Source of the DNA: CALAMC01 sp964459465
GTDB lineage: Bacteria > Zixibacteria > MSB-5A5 > GN15 > PGXB01
Length of the DNA stretch: 64,000 nt
Direction: 5' to 3'
Assembly: GCA_964459465.1 (NCBI GenBank)
Contig: CAYWLR010000006.1
Span: 1 to 64,000 of the forward strand
Shown here one piece after another: positions 51,539-61,500 of the stretch (within the stretch, counting starts at the first letter, position 1; every line of letters begins with the position of its first letter). The notes under the pieces were generated by a model, which searched no databases, was not told the origin of the DNA, and worked only from the letters and a program-made list of their open reading frames with translations. The translations under genes and the position numbers were made by a program.

Positions 51539-52204
51539 TTATAATATAAGCGTTCCATCCCTAAGTTTCAAGGATTTTGTCGCTCTTTGTGCCGCTTGTG
51601 GGCTATGGGTCACCATTACGACCGTCTTGTTACGGTTTTTATTTAAATCCTGTAGTATGTCCAAAATTTCGTCAGCCAGCGACGGGTCAAGATTGCCGGT
51701 TGGTTCATCTGCCAGAATAACTTCAGGCTCGTTTCCGAGCGCCCGGGCAATGGCCACGCGCTGCTGTTGACCGACTGAAAGCTCCCGGGGCAGAAAATCG
51801 CTGCGATCAGCCAACCCCATTTGCTTCAGAAGCCTCAAGGCCCGCTCTCTGGGGTCAAAGCCATTTCCGCCCGAAGGCAGCATAGGCAACATGACATTCT
51901 CTGCCGCCGTCAGGTACGGCACCAGATTAAACGTCTGCAAAACAAACCCGATCGTGCGATTGCGGAAAGCGGCCAAACCTGCGGCGGGAAGATCGTAGAG
52001 ATTCCGATTGGCGTAATTGACAGTCCCCGCAGTTGGTTGGATAAGGCCGCCCAACGACAACAGCAGGGTAGTTTTGCCTGAACCAGACGGACCCGTCACC
52101 GAAACAAAATCTCCCCTTTCAATCGTCAGGGATACATCCTTAAGCGCATGCACCTGCTGGGCCGAGCGAGAATACGTTTTAGTAAGGTCTTTGATGTCTA
52201 TCAC
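51539..52204 (-). CDS. ABC transporter ATP-binding protein (LolD/MacB type)
   Basis: This 221-residue ATPase has Walker A GPSGSGKTTL, Q-loop LQTFNLVPYLTAAENV, signature LSVGQQQRVAIARAL and Walker B VILADEPTGNLD. GTG start at 52204 with AGGAG upstream, three bases after the permease stop. It energises the FtsX-type permease encoded upstream; the substrate may be a lipid, lipoprotein or metal-binding peptide, unknown here. Confidence 0.92.
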   Translation of the reverse strand: MIDIKDLTKTYSRSAQQVHALKDVSLTIERGDFVSVTGPSGSGKTTLLLSLGGLIQPTAGTVNYANRNLYDLPAAGLAAFRNRTIGFVLQTFNLVPYLTAAENVMLPMLPSGGNGFDPRERALRLLKQMGLADRSDFLPRELSVGQQQRVAIARALGNEPEVILADEPTGNLDPSLADEILDILQDLNKNRNKTVVMVTHSPQAAQRATKSLKLRDGTLIL

Positions 52205-52206
52205 GA

Positions 52207-53442
52207 TTAAATCTCCTGCATAATCACGGCCGGGTCGATGCGAGCCGCTCGAAAAGTCGGGTACCAGCTTCCCGCGAGGGCAATCACTATCGCAACTGCG
52301 ATTGACCACCAGAGATAACCGACCACCGGAGAGATAGACAAACCGGCAAGATAGGGACCAAGGATGACCGCGGCCGCCGTACCTACAAAGTAGCCCAGAA
52401 TACCGCCGGCCAGTCCCAGAATGATCGCTTTGGCGAGGAACAACCAGTAGATATGGTGTCTTCCCCAGCCGATTGTAATCAGGGTACCAATTTCCTTGCG
52501 GCGCTCTTCGACGTTGGCCCACATGTAATTGCCGATGGAGAAAGAACCGACAATGACGATGATTACCAGAAGGACAAGAGCTATCTTGGCCATCAGCGTG
52601 TTTGTTTCGATCTGAGTATTAACAATATTCCCGATCGTGACAATTTTCGTATCGGGCAGAATATTGCGCAATTTCCCCAGCAGTCCGTCTGATATCGCGC
52701 TGCAACACCCCATGATCTCGATGTTACTCACTTGACCGTTGATACCAAGCAACTCTTGCACCGCGTGCAAATGGGCAAATACCCGATTATCATCTACCGT
52801 GCCCGTCTCCGGAAGGACATGAGAAACCGTGAAAGTGTGTCCTTGAAGCGACAAATCCGAGCCGGCTCCGAGTTTGAGGCGTTCAGCAACTGAACTTCCT
52901 ATCCACACTTCGCTCATGTCGAGAGAATCGACCTTCTTTCTCTGTGCTTTAAGATCCTCCTCGGTGAGCGACGATTCTTTAATTTCCGAGTTCTCCGCTG
53001 GAGCACAGGCCAAGGCCAGCTCGTCGGTCATGAGACCCGAGGCTTGCCAGATTGGTTTGGAAGCCAGCTCATTCGCAGGAAGGATCCCCGTCAAGATCAC
53101 CGATGAACCGCCAACCTCTATTCGGCGGCTTAATTTGGGCGACATGTTGTCGACGCCTGGAATCATCGAGGTCGCGATCCGCTCAATATACTCTTCCGGA
53201 AACGTCGGGGCATCGATATCGGCGGCGAAGTAGTCATCCACCGTCGCGCCTTGTGGCAGAACCATAATGTTCGCGCCCAGCAAATCCAGTTTTTTGGCAA
53301 CGACTTGTTTCGATACCGATGTAATCGACTGGATCGCGACTATGACGGCAATGCCCAGGGTGATTGCCAGGAGACCGGAAATCAGGCGCCCTTTGCGCCG
53401 GTTGATTTCTTTGAACACAATGGTGCGAAAGGTGAAGGCCAT
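52207..53442 (-). CDS. FtsX/MacB-like ABC permease
   Basis: The 411-residue protein has one N-terminal membrane helix (GRLISGLLAITLGIAVIVA), a ~220-residue periplasmic MacPCD-like domain, and three C-terminal helices with the VEERRKEIGTLITIGWG coupling motif. This is the MacB/LolCE mechanotransmission type. A Cys pair (MGCCSA) occurs in the periplasmic part. It lies three bases after the thioredoxin-like gene, within the arsenic operon. Confidence 0.9.
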   Translation of the reverse strand: MAFTFRTIVFKEINRRKGRLISGLLAITLGIAVIVAIQSITSVSKQVVAKKLDLLGANIMVLPQGATVDDYFAADIDAPTFPEEYIERIATSMIPGVDNMSPKLSRRIEVGGSSVILTGILPANELASKPIWQASGLMTDELALACAPAENSEIKESSLTEEDLKAQRKKVDSLDMSEVWIGSSVAERLKLGAGSDLSLQGHTFTVSHVLPETGTVDDNRVFAHLHAVQELLGINGQVSNIEIMGCCSAISDGLLGKLRNILPDTKIVTIGNIVNTQIETNTLMAKIALVLLVIIVIVGSFSIGNYMWANVEERRKEIGTLITIGWGRHHIYWLFLAKAIILGLAGGILGYFVGTAAAVILGPYLAGLSISPVVGYLWWSIAVAIVIALAGSWYPTFRAARIDPAVIMQEI

Positions 53443-53445
53443 GAT

Positions 53446-54210
53446 TTACTTACCACCCGTCTTTTTGGTGGTGGGGGCGCAGCTCGTGCCGCTGCCAGAG
53501 GGACAACAGCCGCTGGACGCAACCCTGGTGGCAGTGGCAATTAAATTTTCGACTTCCACCACGCCCGTGAATGTCCCCGTAATCTGGCCTTTGGCATTGA
53601 TAACCACTGTGACCGGTTCATTGGATTGCGGATTTATTCTTAATTGCTTTAGAAAATCGCTTTCGGTCGGATCGTCCATATTAATTTCAATAGCAGTACT
53701 CCTGCCCATCAATTGAGCGCATGCCGCGGCGCAACCTTTAGTAACATCGGCTTTTGATGCCATTCTGGGACGCGATGCCGTAATATAAGCCGCCTGCCCA
53801 GATTGGATAGCCATAAGTAATTCTTCTTTCTTGGGGCTCGGAACCAATGAAAGAAGTTTCCTCGAATCCAGACCGGAAGCAATACTGCCTCCGGCGATCG
53901 CACCGTTAGACCCAAAGACAAGGATAAGTGGCACCGATATTGAAGCCAGGCCATATTTTTTAATGAAATCGGCATCGGCCGCATCGTTACGGTTTGATTC
54001 AATCATTATGGATCCGGGAACCTGAAGCATGACGCCTTGAATTAATTGTCTGGCCTGGTCAACGCCCGCCGCTCCGGCATCGGTCACCAGTACAAAGGCA
54101 ACCGCGCCTTTGGCAGATGCGTTTTGAATCTGTTCGGTTGTAGAGGCCGTTGCCAAAACCGGAAGACAAGCCGCCATAAGCAACCCCACAAATGCTCTGA
54201 TGCTAAACAT
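53446..54210 (-). CDS. Exported thioredoxin-fold-like protein with Cys-rich tail
   Basis: A 254-residue product with a signal peptide (1-22) and two thioredoxin-like halves (AFVLVTDAGAAGVDQARQLI; TAIEINMDDPTESDFLKQL), but no classical CxxC in the usual place. It has CAAAC in the middle and a C-terminal tail CCPSGSGTSC, which could bind a soft metal or metalloid. It heads the sub-operon with the ABC exporter, with AAGGAG before the ATG. A role in periplasmic handling of arsenic is inference. Confidence 0.68.
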   Translation of the reverse strand: MFSIRAFVGLLMAACLPVLATASTTEQIQNASAKGAVAFVLVTDAGAAGVDQARQLIQGVMLQVPGSIMIESNRNDAADADFIKKYGLASISVPLILVFGSNGAIAGGSIASGLDSRKLLSLVPSPKKEELLMAIQSGQAAYITASRPRMASKADVTKGCAAACAQLMGRSTAIEINMDDPTESDFLKQLRINPQSNEPVTVVINAKGQITGTFTGVVEVENLIATATRVASSGCCPSGSGTSCAPTTKKTGGK

Positions 54211-54290
54211 GACAACTCCTTACTGTATGTCGTTATTTGTCGTTACTTTTTGATCAACGTATGCTACAGGTTAGACCATTACAGTATTTG

Positions 54291-54313
54291 AAAATGCCCG
54301 TCCGAATTACGGG
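54291..54313 (-). terminator. Weak terminator at the end of arsR
   Basis: On the minus strand CACCCGT-AATTCGG-ACGGGCATTTT: a 5-6 bp stem followed by four T, overlapping the arsR stop. It may attenuate transcription into the downstream genes. Confidence 0.45.
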
Positions 54314-54720
54314 TGGGCCTTAATTGCGGCAGTCCCTGTCTCCAGCGCCCTGGCGATTCTCGATTCTTTCTGTTTTTTGCAGACCTCGACGGGGTGCCGC
54401 TTTATAATTGCCTTTAGAGTCTTGGAATTTTCTATGATTGTCGCGTCCGACGTAAGATGTCTTTTTGCCCAGGCAATCGCCTCGGCGGCAACCGACGATG
54501 TTTTCTCCGGCAGTCTGTAGTAAACCCACTTGCCATTCTTGGTGCCTTCAATAAGACGGGCCTGCTTGAGGATGGACATATGCTTGGAGACGGTGGACGG
54601 CGCCAGATTCAGAAGCTCGATCATCTGGCAAACACACAGTTCCCCGGAACCCAAAGCCATCAGAATCCGCACCCTTTGTTCGTCACTAAGGGCTTTAGTT
54701 ATGGAAAGAAAATCCCGCAT
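54307..54720 (-). CDS. arsR: ArsR-family metalloid-responsive repressor
   Basis: In this 137-residue winged-helix protein the arsenite-binding CVC motif is in the recognition region (ELCVCQMIELL, Cys29 and Cys31), with TVSKHMSILKQARLI as DNA-reading helix. It should release the operator when arsenite binds. A 9-bp inverted repeat overlaps the -10 of its own promoter, giving autorepression. It lies between the ABC sub-operon and arsF. Confidence 0.94.
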   Translation of the reverse strand: MRDFLSITKALSDEQRVRILMALGSGELCVCQMIELLNLAPSTVSKHMSILKQARLIEGTKNGKWVYYRLPEKTSSVAAEAIAWAKRHLTSDATIIENSKTLKAIIKRHPVEVCKKQKESRIARALETGTAAIKAHP

Positions 54721-54729
54721 TTCATCTCC

Positions 54730-54777
54730 TATAATTCGCCAATTATCGAATTATACAATAAATTCATCAAAATACAA
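54730..54777 (-). promoter_or_regulatory. arsR promoter with ArsR operator
   Basis: Minus-strand -35 TTGTAT (54777-54772), 16 bases, -10 TATAAT (54755-54750). The -10 lies in the right arm of a perfect inverted repeat TATAATTCG-8-CGAATTATA (54730-54755). Confidence 0.72.
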
Positions 54778-54876
54778 CAGTAATTTTATCCGATTTTTAA
54801 AAAAAGTTAATTTTTCAATGACAAAACTTTTCGGGGGATATGGATAATAACTTCTAAGTTGCTATACCATAAGAGA

Positions 54877-55356
54877 TTACAGTTTCCTTAGATAAGCATC
54901 GACTTCGTTTTTTACATACTCCATATAACCCGGTTTGTTGTCAACCAGATCCCAGATTTTATCCAAATTCCTGTATTCGACCTGATTGCCGTCGGCATAA
55001 CGGACTATTACCAGGGATTGGAAACTAAGATCAAAGTCTCTTATAAAATGCTCATTCCACGCTTCATCGAAATTAACTACCTGCCAGGCAATACGACCGG
55101 TCAGCAATTCCTGGGGGAACATGGTTTCGACCGCTTCTTTTGAATATTCCTCAAGAGTAATACAAGTGGGACAGCGGGTGATACCGTGAAAATAATAGAC
55201 AATCAGACGATTGCCCGGCATGGCCGTATCGGCCGTTGCAACGCCGGGGGCCGTGTCGGAAGCCGCGGAATTTCCCGACTGCTTGACTATTAATACAACT
55301 ATACTTGCGGCCACGAACGACAGAAGCACGGCGGTGATTATGTTTTTAGGTTTCAT
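54877..55356 (-). CDS. ArsF-like exported thiol protein, copy 1
   Basis: The 159-residue protein has an N-terminal signal-anchor and a thioredoxin-like domain with YYFHGITRCPTCITLEEYS. This YFHxxxRCxxC signature is that of the family annotated as ArsF (part of arsEFG, linked to nitrophenyl-arsenical reduction in Shewanella). The ATG at 55356 has GAGG at good spacing. It lies just after arsG. Confidence 0.78.
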   Translation of the reverse strand: MKPKNIITAVLLSFVAASIVVLIVKQSGNSAASDTAPGVATADTAMPGNRLIVYYFHGITRCPTCITLEEYSKEAVETMFPQELLTGRIAWQVVNFDEAWNEHFIRDFDLSFQSLVIVRYADGNQVEYRNLDKIWDLVDNKPGYMEYVKNEVDAYLRKL

Positions 55357-55366
55357 AAGCATTTCC

Positions 55367-56065
55367 TCAGTTGAATATATTTATCCCGAAGATGTATATG
55401 AGCGTATAGTAAATGCCGATCAGAACGAACACGACGCCGGTAATCCGCCGTGCCCAGCCTTCGATAGTTTTGAGTTTGTTGAATATGACTCCGACCATCC
55501 GAGTACTTATTGCTATCACAAATGCGAATACTATTACCGGCAGGGCAGTCCCGATACCATAAACCGTGGGCATCACAATTGAAGACTGGTGATCCACCGC
55601 CAGCGGGATAAGACTGCCGAAAAACAGCGCCGCCGAAACCGGGCAAAAGGATAGAGCAAAGAGCAGACCCAGAAGCCCCGCCCCCCAGATGCCGAAACGC
55701 TCGACTCTTCCCTGCATGCGAGATCCAATGTCGCTGCGCATGATATCGAGCGAAATCAATTCCAGTAGAAACATGCCGACGACAATTAAAATCGGACCGA
55801 GAAATTTATTCATATTCTGCTGAAGGAACATGGCCAGTTCCGGAATCGACAACACACTGGCGACGATGAGAATGCCGAGGACCAGATAGGTCAGCATCCG
55901 TCCCAGAGTGTACAGCAATCCGGCGGCGAGAACCTTGCGCGGACTGTCCACCCGCCGCCCGATATATGTGATGGCGGCGATATTTGTCGCCAGCGGGCAG
56001 GGAGAAATGGAGGTCAGAATTCCCAGCCAGATGGCAGAGCCCAGGGCAACCGTGTAGGAGTCCAT
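55367..56065 (-). CDS. ArsG-like CcdA/DsbD-type membrane transporter
   Basis: This 232-residue, six-helix membrane protein has SPCPLATNIAAITYIG and ALSFCPVSAALFFGSL, the paired Cys-Pro helices of the CcdA/DsbD family. Such proteins next to ArsF are called ArsG and proposed to export trivalent aromatic arsenicals. The sequence would equally suit thiol-electron transfer to the periplasmic ArsF proteins. TGATG overlap with the upstream arsF copy. Confidence 0.82.
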   Translation of the reverse strand: MDSYTVALGSAIWLGILTSISPCPLATNIAAITYIGRRVDSPRKVLAAGLLYTLGRMLTYLVLGILIVASVLSIPELAMFLQQNMNKFLGPILIVVGMFLLELISLDIMRSDIGSRMQGRVERFGIWGAGLLGLLFALSFCPVSAALFFGSLIPLAVDHQSSIVMPTVYGIGTALPVIVFAFVIAISTRMVGVIFNKLKTIEGWARRITGVVFVLIGIYYTLIYIFGINIFN

Positions 56066-56547
56066 CAATTCTCCTTCAAATAGTCTTTGATTTCGTCCTG
56101 CACGTATTTGACAAATTCGTCCTTCCTGCTGATGAGTTGCCAGACCCGGGTAAGGTTTTTCCACTCCGTTTGTTTGCCGTTTTCCATATCGCAGATTATC
56201 ACGGATTTCGTGTACAGTTGATAGTCTTTGATAAAGTGCTTATTGACGCCTTCTTCTACATTGATGGACTGGAATTGCAGAATGCCCTTTTTCAGTTCCT
56301 CGGCAAAACCGGTTTCTATGGCTTCTTTGGAGTATGCTTCGATTTTCTTGCACGAGGGGCACCTGACTGTGGTATGGAAATAGTAAGCGATTACTTTCGG
56401 GACGGTTGCAGTTGTGTCGCTCTTATTTTCCGGTGAGGTAATGCCTGGTACCGACGATCCCGACTCCGCGGCATCCGGCGACCCCTGAAAAATATTAATG
56501 GCAAAGCCTGCCATCAATAAAACCAGAAAAATCGAGATGCGTTTCAT
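56065..56547 (-). CDS. ArsF-like exported thiol protein, copy 2
   Basis: A 160-residue paralogue of the gene at 54877: signal peptide, then YYFHTTVRCPSCKKIEAYS. It overlaps arsG by one base. Two copies flanking arsG suggest a paired substrate/reductant function or neofunctionalisation. Confidence 0.78.
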   Translation of the reverse strand: MKRISIFLVLLMAGFAINIFQGSPDAAESGSSVPGITSPENKSDTTATVPKVIAYYFHTTVRCPSCKKIEAYSKEAIETGFAEELKKGILQFQSINVEEGVNKHFIKDYQLYTKSVIICDMENGKQTEWKNLTRVWQLISRKDEFVKYVQDEIKDYLKEN

Positions 56548-56562
56548 AAACTGTAACCTCCT

Positions 56563-57003
56563 TCAGGGCTGATTGCCTAATATCTTATCGGCCCGATCAT
56601 ATACCTGGGCGATGTGTTCTTGATTTACCTTCGTATGTCCCTTTTCCATGCCCAACTCCGAAAGCAGAATGTAGTCATAAGATGATACCCCGGCCCTTTC
56701 CATAGTCAGCTTGGCACAATTTTCCGGGCACCCGTCAATCACAATTATACGTTCTGCGACTTTGATTGGATCCATTGCAAAGTCGAGTCCGTTAGCGACC
56801 GCCGCCAGACAACCCATCGAGGCCAGCTTCATTCGGGAGACCCGCCGCGCCGCCTGATCAGCCACCGCGCCAACATCGGAAGCCCCAGAGCAGGCAAACA
56901 CCAGACGGGGCGCACCGCTACAGCAACCGCTTTTCGTCTGTTCCTTCGACAACTCCGCGTCAACCGGGCCGCATCCGCAACACTCGCTGTTATTTGGTTT
57001 CAT
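56563..57003 (-). CDS. DGC-domain (putative zinc-binding) protein
   Basis: A 146-residue protein with a Cys-rich N-terminus (ECCGCGPVD...GCCSG), then a DGC domain with ACSGASDVGAVADQAA and IDGCPENCAK. Family members occur in arsenic and mercury operons and may bind metalloids via the many thiols. Cytoplasmic, as no signal is present. Confidence 0.82.
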   Translation of the reverse strand: MKPNNSECCGCGPVDAELSKEQTKSGCCSGAPRLVFACSGASDVGAVADQAARRVSRMKLASMGCLAAVANGLDFAMDPIKVAERIIVIDGCPENCAKLTMERAGVSSYDYILLSELGMEKGHTKVNQEHIAQVYDRADKILGNQP

Positions 57004-57031
57004 GACTTATCTCCTTTTATGCACTCGCCCG

Positions 57032-57265
57032 TCACGAAATGAGTTTCTTCAGTTCATCAACCGAAGGAACTTTGCCTGTTAACTTCACCTTGCCGTCGAC
57101 CACCAGCGCCGGTGTCATCATGACGCCGTAGGCCATAATCTTCTGGATATCTTCCACTTTCTCGATGTTGCATTCCAGGTTCATTTGCGTGGCCGCCTCC
57201 ATGGTAAGCTCGGTCAGCTTTTTACATTTGGGACAGCCGGTGCCCAGAATTTCAATCTTTTTCAT
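57032..57265 (-). CDS. Small thioredoxin (MTH895/TM0996 family)
   Basis: The 77-residue redox protein has the active site GTGCPKCKKL and cis-Pro region MTPALVVDG. Such proteins are typical of arsEFG-like clusters and could reduce ArsC or the DGC protein. A possible ArsE equivalent; that naming is tentative. Confidence 0.88.
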   Translation of the reverse strand: MKKIEILGTGCPKCKKLTELTMEAATQMNLECNIEKVEDIQKIMAYGVMMTPALVVDGKVKLTGKVPSVDELKKLIS

Positions 57266-57312
57266 ATGTCAACACTCCTTGGCATTTTATAGTACATCCC
57301 ATGATTTTCCGT

Positions 57313-58545
57313 TTATTTTCCGCTTTGTCCGCCCATCATATAAAAATAGGTCGTTGCCCAGTTGCTTAGCACCGTGACAATACCGAATAAGAACATCCCG
57401 ACACTCATGAGCGCCCAGCCGGACATGATATTACCTACAACGCAACCTCCCGCAAATGCCGCACCGGTGCCGATCATCAGTCCTCCCAATAACGCGAATA
57501 AAATTTCATCGGGTGGCTTGGGAAGTAGTTTCGCCTGACCCGACATCCTCGCCGATACCCTTGAACCAATCATTAAGGCAACAACTTCCAACACGAGCCA
57601 CCAGACTATCTGCTTGCCGCCGCCTTTTGACTCGGATGCCGGGCCGGATGCATTTGATGGAGCCGGCGACACGGCTGGTTTGCTTGAGTACACATGCTTG
57701 AAGCCGCCGTCAATCAACAGCAATTCGGCCTGCATGACACCATGGGTAACTCCAAGCGGATAGTTGCGACCGCTGGCGGCGGACGACAGGTAGGCCGGAA
57801 CCATGAGGAGTCCAATGGCCAGGCCGGCAACCCAGGCCTTCCAGGGTCGGCTCATCACTCGCTGCATCCACGACGTGTTTTCGCTTCGGAATATTTGAGC
57901 GGATTCTGCATGTCTCTTTTTCCATAAGGTTACAGCCGCCAGAGTAACCAATGCAAATAACAGGGCCAGCGTCCAGAATGGCAACCCGGTAAGTCCATAA
58001 AGGCTGACCGCTTTCCCGTCCGCCAGCGATACAACATGTTTTTTCAGCCATACATGCATGCCGTGGAGCGGTCCGTATTCGACCATCATAACCCCGACCG
58101 GGATACCCAGCAGGGCTACAATCGAATTAAGATTACCGGCGGCTCCTTTGTACAGACAGCCGCTGATACACCCTCCTGCGAAAACCATACCTACCCCGAA
58201 GATTATCCCACCCACGATGTAGCTAAGATACATCAACGGCTTCGGATTTAGTTTGACCCAGCCTAAGAGATCCAGCCCGGCGAATCCAAGCATCGCGACG
58301 ACGATTAGTATCCATAGCCCTACCATCTTGCGGGGATCATGCATCATGATGATCTCGCTGAAAGCCGACGACCCGCACAGATCACCCTTTTGCAGGAAAA
58401 AGCCAAAGAGGAAACCGACCGGAATGGCTGTCAGAACCCACATTTTGGTCATGGCCACAATAATTGTGATCGCGGCCATTCCGAGCACGCTCACGGCCAA
58501 GTAACGCTGCCAAGATATGGTCTTTGCTTTTCCGCTTACCACCAT
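57313..58545 (-). CDS. YeeE/YedE-family sulfur (thiosulfate-like) transporter
   Basis: A 410-residue membrane protein with two YeeE repeats. Conserved Cys lie in FAGGCISGCLYKGAAG and FAGGCVVGNIMSGWAL, and LQKGDLCGSSAFSE matches the entry motif. The family moves thiosulfate or related sulfur species through a line of cysteines. GGAGGATGAC precedes the ATG. Its place in an arsenic island suggests sulfur supply for thiol or thioarsenical chemistry. Confidence 0.88.
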   Translation of the reverse strand: MVVSGKAKTISWQRYLAVSVLGMAAITIIVAMTKMWVLTAIPVGFLFGFFLQKGDLCGSSAFSEIIMMHDPRKMVGLWILIVVAMLGFAGLDLLGWVKLNPKPLMYLSYIVGGIIFGVGMVFAGGCISGCLYKGAAGNLNSIVALLGIPVGVMMVEYGPLHGMHVWLKKHVVSLADGKAVSLYGLTGLPFWTLALLFALVTLAAVTLWKKRHAESAQIFRSENTSWMQRVMSRPWKAWVAGLAIGLLMVPAYLSSAASGRNYPLGVTHGVMQAELLLIDGGFKHVYSSKPAVSPAPSNASGPASESKGGGKQIVWWLVLEVVALMIGSRVSARMSGQAKLLPKPPDEILFALLGGLMIGTGAAFAGGCVVGNIMSGWALMSVGMFLFGIVTVLSNWATTYFYMMGGQSGK

Positions 58546-58582
58546 CTCAAGTCATCCTCCTTTATCTTCAAGATGAAGTAAC

Positions 58583-61500
58583 TCACTCGCTTTTCGCTAT
58601 CGAAACCTGTCCACGGTTAAACAGCACATACAAAGCCGGCATTAAAAATAGCGCCACCAGTATCTCCATCAGCAAACCGCCGATCGCTCCCGCCGCCATC
58701 GGCTGGAGCATATCGCCGCCTTCCTCCAATGCCAACGCCAGCGGAATGAAACCGACCAGGACCGCCATGGTTGTCATGACTCTCGGCCGAAGGCGAATTT
58801 TGGCGGCATCGATTACCGCCTTAGGCGGAGTCAGGCGGTTCTGCCGCCGGAGATCCTCGGCAAATGTCAATAGCAACACACCGTCGTTAACCGTGGCCGC
58901 AATCACCACCAATATTCCAATGATAACGGTCGCCCCCAAAGGTAATCCGGTGAAGAACATCATCAGGACGACCCCGACCAAACACACGGGAACGCTGCCC
59001 AGGATAAGGGCCGGCAATTTCAGGCTGTTAAATTGAACGGCCAGGACTATAAAGGAAAAGAAAACGGCAAAGGCCAGGACGGCCATTATATTTTTCTTCA
59101 TATCACCCATCATCTGGGCCTGACCGCCGTATTCGAATTCATATCCTACCGGTCGCTCGATTCCGACTATGGCATTCTGCAGTTCCGTCAGAGCCTGGCC
59201 GACACTGACACCGGCGGCGTCGCCGCGAACGATCACCTGCTTAATCTGGTCTTCCCGGACTATTTCAACCGGTCCCACCGCCTGACCGACCTCGGCAACA
59301 TCCTTGATTCGCAGATAACCGCCTTGCGCGCAGTTGAGCGGGAGGTTTTCCACATCCTGACGGCTCGTTATTTTGACTTCGGGCACAAGAATGCGAATAT
59401 TGTAATATTCGTCACCGTCCCGATAACGAGTTGCCACAGTACCCGTAATCAGAGACTTCAATGCGTCCGAGATGTCGGCGACGGACACCCCCAGCTCGGC
59501 CGCCCTTTGCCGGTCAATTCTCACCTGGTATTCCGGTTTTGTCATATCCATCGATACGTAGACATTGGTGAAATGGGCCAGCTCGTTCATGCTCGACGCG
59601 GTCTGCCGGGCAAGGGCATCGAGCGTCGCCATGTCCTGACCCTTGATTTTCACTTCGATGTCCGACTCACCGAGTTTGCGGATCCCCTTCAACTTCATTT
59701 GCATGACCATCGCCTTGCCCCCCGGAATTGGCACTTTGGATACGATAGGGCGCAATTTATCAATATATTCTTTTGTGCTTAGATCGCGCTCGCCTCGAGG
59801 TACGAGCTGGATATTAAGTTCCCCTTCATTGGCAATCTCGTACGTATATAGACCCCACACTTTGCCACCGGTGAGAGTGAACATACTCTCAATATCGTTA
59901 TCCTGACCGATTCGTTTTTCGATTTCTTTAAGGACACGGTCGGTTTCGTCAACCGCCGTGCCGGTAGGTAACACGACTTTAACCATAATCCTTCCGTCAT
60001 CCATTTGCGGAAGAAATTCGCTCCCCAGATTTCCAAGCAAACCGGCCCCGATAATAAGAATAACGGCCGCGGCAACCACTACCATCCACTTTCGTTCAAG
60101 GGCGTAGGTCAAAGCGCCGCCATAACTTTGCGTAACACGTTGAAAATATCGTTCGAACCAGGTCGTTTTGTCCTTGTCAGCCTGTTTTCCCAGAATCAGA
60201 GATGTCAACATGGGGGTAACCGTGACGGCCATTAGAAGGCTGATGACAACGATTCCAGCGATTACCAGAATCAGTTCGCGAAACAGCAGACTGGTCAAAC
60301 CGGGGACCAGCAGAAACGGAACAAACAAGGCCAAAAATGACAGGGTTGCGGCGACTATAGCCGGTCCGATTTCATCGGTGGCCTGATCGGTGGTCGAGAG
60401 TACTGGTTCTGTCGGTCGTTCTTTCCGCCACCGGGTAATATTCTCTATCACAACAATGGAATTATCCATCAGGACGCCAATGGCGATTACCAGGCCTCCA
60501 AGTGAAAATATATTAAGCGAGAATCCCGCCGTTTTCATAAGGAAGAAATTAAGTATAAGGGTAATTGGCAGTGCCAGGATTAATACGATTACCTGTCTCC
60601 ATGAACCCAGAAAAAGAAAAATAATAAGTATGACCAGCAGCGCGGCTTCAACAGCCGCATTACGGACGCCGTTGATAGCAGCCATCACATAATCGGCCTG
60701 ATTTTCCACCATGCCCAGTTTTATCCCGGCCGGCAGAACCGGCTCGAGTTCCCTGATTCTATTACTTACCGCTCGCGCCACTTCAACCGTATTGGCATCG
60801 GCTTGTTTCAAAACGCTTAGCTTCACCGCCGGGTGACCGTCAAGGCGCGTGATGACGCGGACTTCTTCGCTGGCGTCGACGACTTCGGCTATATCCTGCA
60901 GGAGAACCTTGGCTGTGCCTTTGCGTGCCACTACAACCGCCCTGATTTCGTCGAGGTTGCGATATTCGCCCATGGTTCGAGCAATGAATTCCTTGCTTCC
61001 GGATGTAACTCGGCCACCGAATTGTTCGATATTCTCTTCCTGCAACCGCCTGGCAATCCCGGCCAGAGTCAGGCCGTGTTTTTCAAGAGCTTCTTCGTCG
61101 AGATGCACCCGGATTTCCCGTTTCAGCCCGCCCACTATTTCGGTTCCGGCCACTCCCGGGACTGCCAGCAACTGATCCTGCAGCCATTCGTCCGTCCAGG
61201 TTCGTGTACGAACGAGATCCCATTGGTCGCTCGTTACCGTCATCTGCACAATCGGCAGTTGCGACGGATCGGCCTTGATAATAACGGCCGGGTCCATGTC
61301 CTTCGGCAATTCGCGAGCCACCCGCGCCATAGCGGCAAGAGCATCCTGATAGGCAACATCCACATCGACGCCGTACTTAAAGTTTGCCTGCAGAGTATAC
61401 ATCCCCTCGATAGACGAAGATTCAAGGTAGTCCAGGTCGTCTACGGTGGCCATCTGCCTTTCTATCGGGTCGGCAATATTTTTGTCTATTTCCTCCGGAG

